From positions 124,001 through 188,000 of the forward strand of contig NKYR01000016.1 of NCBI GenBank assembly GCA_003184365.1: 64,000 nucleotides of DNA. The letters are read 5' to 3'. Below, one piece after another: positions 63,386-64,000 of the stretch. Within the stretch, counting starts at the first letter, position 1, and each line of letters opens with the position of its first letter. The position numbers were made by a program, and so were the translations under genes. The notes below the pieces were generated by a model. It was not told where the DNA came from and did not search any database. It saw nothing but the letters and a program-made list of their open reading frames with translations. Source of the DNA: Evernia prunastri. Lineage: Eukaryota > Ascomycota > Lecanoromycetes > Lecanorales > Parmeliaceae.

Positions 63386-64000
63386 ATGTTGTAAGTCCTA
63401 GCTCTTGAACGCGTTTATATCCTTCTTAACGATGGAAATCGAAAGTGTCCTACCACCACCGCCTCGGTACCCTATCACACAGACCACTACAACCCCCAAT
63501 GGACAGACCAACACTCAGACGGTGTTGGAGATGAGCAATGTGCTCACCCATCCCAGCGGTCCCGAGTTCCAGCTGTCCGTCGGAGAAGGTTAGAATCCAC
63601 AGGGGCTACCTTCCCCTGTTCCTAACACCTTCGCTCACACGATGCGTCAGGCACATACATTCTCCAAGATAATCTGCACCTCTCAACACCCCCACCTCAC
63701 CCTCAAGACGCCCCCATCGTCAGTTCTAACCCCCTTGCCACAACACCCACGCCACCAAAAGCCGGTATCAAACTCACCATTTGCATCACAAGCCCTCGAA
63801 AATCGTCGCCGCAGCTCTATAGACTTAATACATCTACGAGCACCAGGTCGAATTTAGGAACATACAGTATCAAAGAGAGTGAAAAGGAGTCGCGCAGCTC
63901 GAATGAAACAGCCAGCAATGGCGCGACTACACAGCTGCCGTCCAGTAATACCTCAGGCCGGACACCGGTGTTTGGTGAGGATAATATACTTTTGACTCCG
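63386..64000 (+). CDS. creC: creC-type catabolite repression protein, N-terminal part (runs off window)
   Basis: Exon 1 is only ATGTT (63386-63390), followed by GTAAGT; exon 2 is 63446-63588; exon 3 begins at 63651 and is still open at the window end. The joined start reads MFVLPPPPRYPITQT, and then EMSNVLTHPSGPEFQLSVGE, GTYILQDNLHLSTPPPHPQD, PLATTPTPPKAGIKLT. These blocks match the conserved N-terminus of the Aspergillus CreC family as I remember it (VLPPPPRY, VGEGTYQLQDDLHLATPPPH, PLATVPTPP). CreC is a WD40 protein that binds the deubiquitinase CreB in carbon catabolite repression; the WD repeats lie beyond this window. Downstream of the signature the sequence is Ser/Thr/Asn-rich, as expected for the linker. 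Confidence 0.85.

Overview
The window is a stretch of a filamentous ascomycete (Pezizomycotina) chromosome. Genes lie on both strands and carry short introns (about 45-130 bp) with GTAAGT-like donors and YAG acceptors. A HET-domain gene, two genes with fungal STAND-type N-terminal domains and a creC homologue point to Pezizomycotina. The class (perhaps Leotiomycetes) is a guess.

Layout. 0-16 kb is gene-poor: a small unknown ORF, a MITE-like inverted repeat, an F-box protein, a two-exon protein joining a STAND-type N-terminal domain to a ubiquitin-like domain, an NAD-dependent epimerase, two single-pass membrane proteins and a frameshifted ORF at a 12-C run. 17-28 kb looks like an allorecognition or immunity-type island: a 1017-aa STAND-N/ankyrin/membrane protein, a broken coiled-coil gene, a small basic HTH-like protein and a HET protein. 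28-45 kb holds the most striking feature: four copies of a divergent two-gene cassette (pairs P1-P4). In each, one gene encodes a roughly 490-540 aa acidic coiled-coil protein and the other a roughly 325-360 aa protein with a C-terminal domain resembling DUF6590. The broken gene at 21.5 kb is a fifth, orphan copy of the coiled-coil member. A secreted, internally duplicated protein sits between P1 and P2. 46-64 kb is mostly conserved core genome: a multi-pass membrane protein, an amidohydrolase-2 decarboxylase-like enzyme, SFT1 (Golgi SNARE), an AGE2-type ArfGAP, an MFS monocarboxylate-type transporter, GLO1, GEM1 (Miro) and the 5' part of creC, with one degenerate interval at 53-58 kb.

How it fits together. 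SFT1 and the ArfGAP both act in Golgi traffic, and GEM1, GLO1 and creC are housekeeping genes. The accessory island combines HET, STAND-N and repeated divergent gene pairs. I propose, as inference only, that the pairs encode co-evolving partner proteins. Their shared intergenic promoters are rich in ACAAAG/CTTTGT hexamers (20 counted by eye in about 2.56 kb), the core of HMG-box sites, and one perfect match to the fission-yeast Ste11 TR-box occurs in P2.

Exon joins were inferred by hand from splice motifs and reading-frame continuity. Those of the ArfGAP, GLO1, GEM1, creC, SFT1, the MFS gene, the epimerase and the ankyrin gene all close in frame and restore family motifs.
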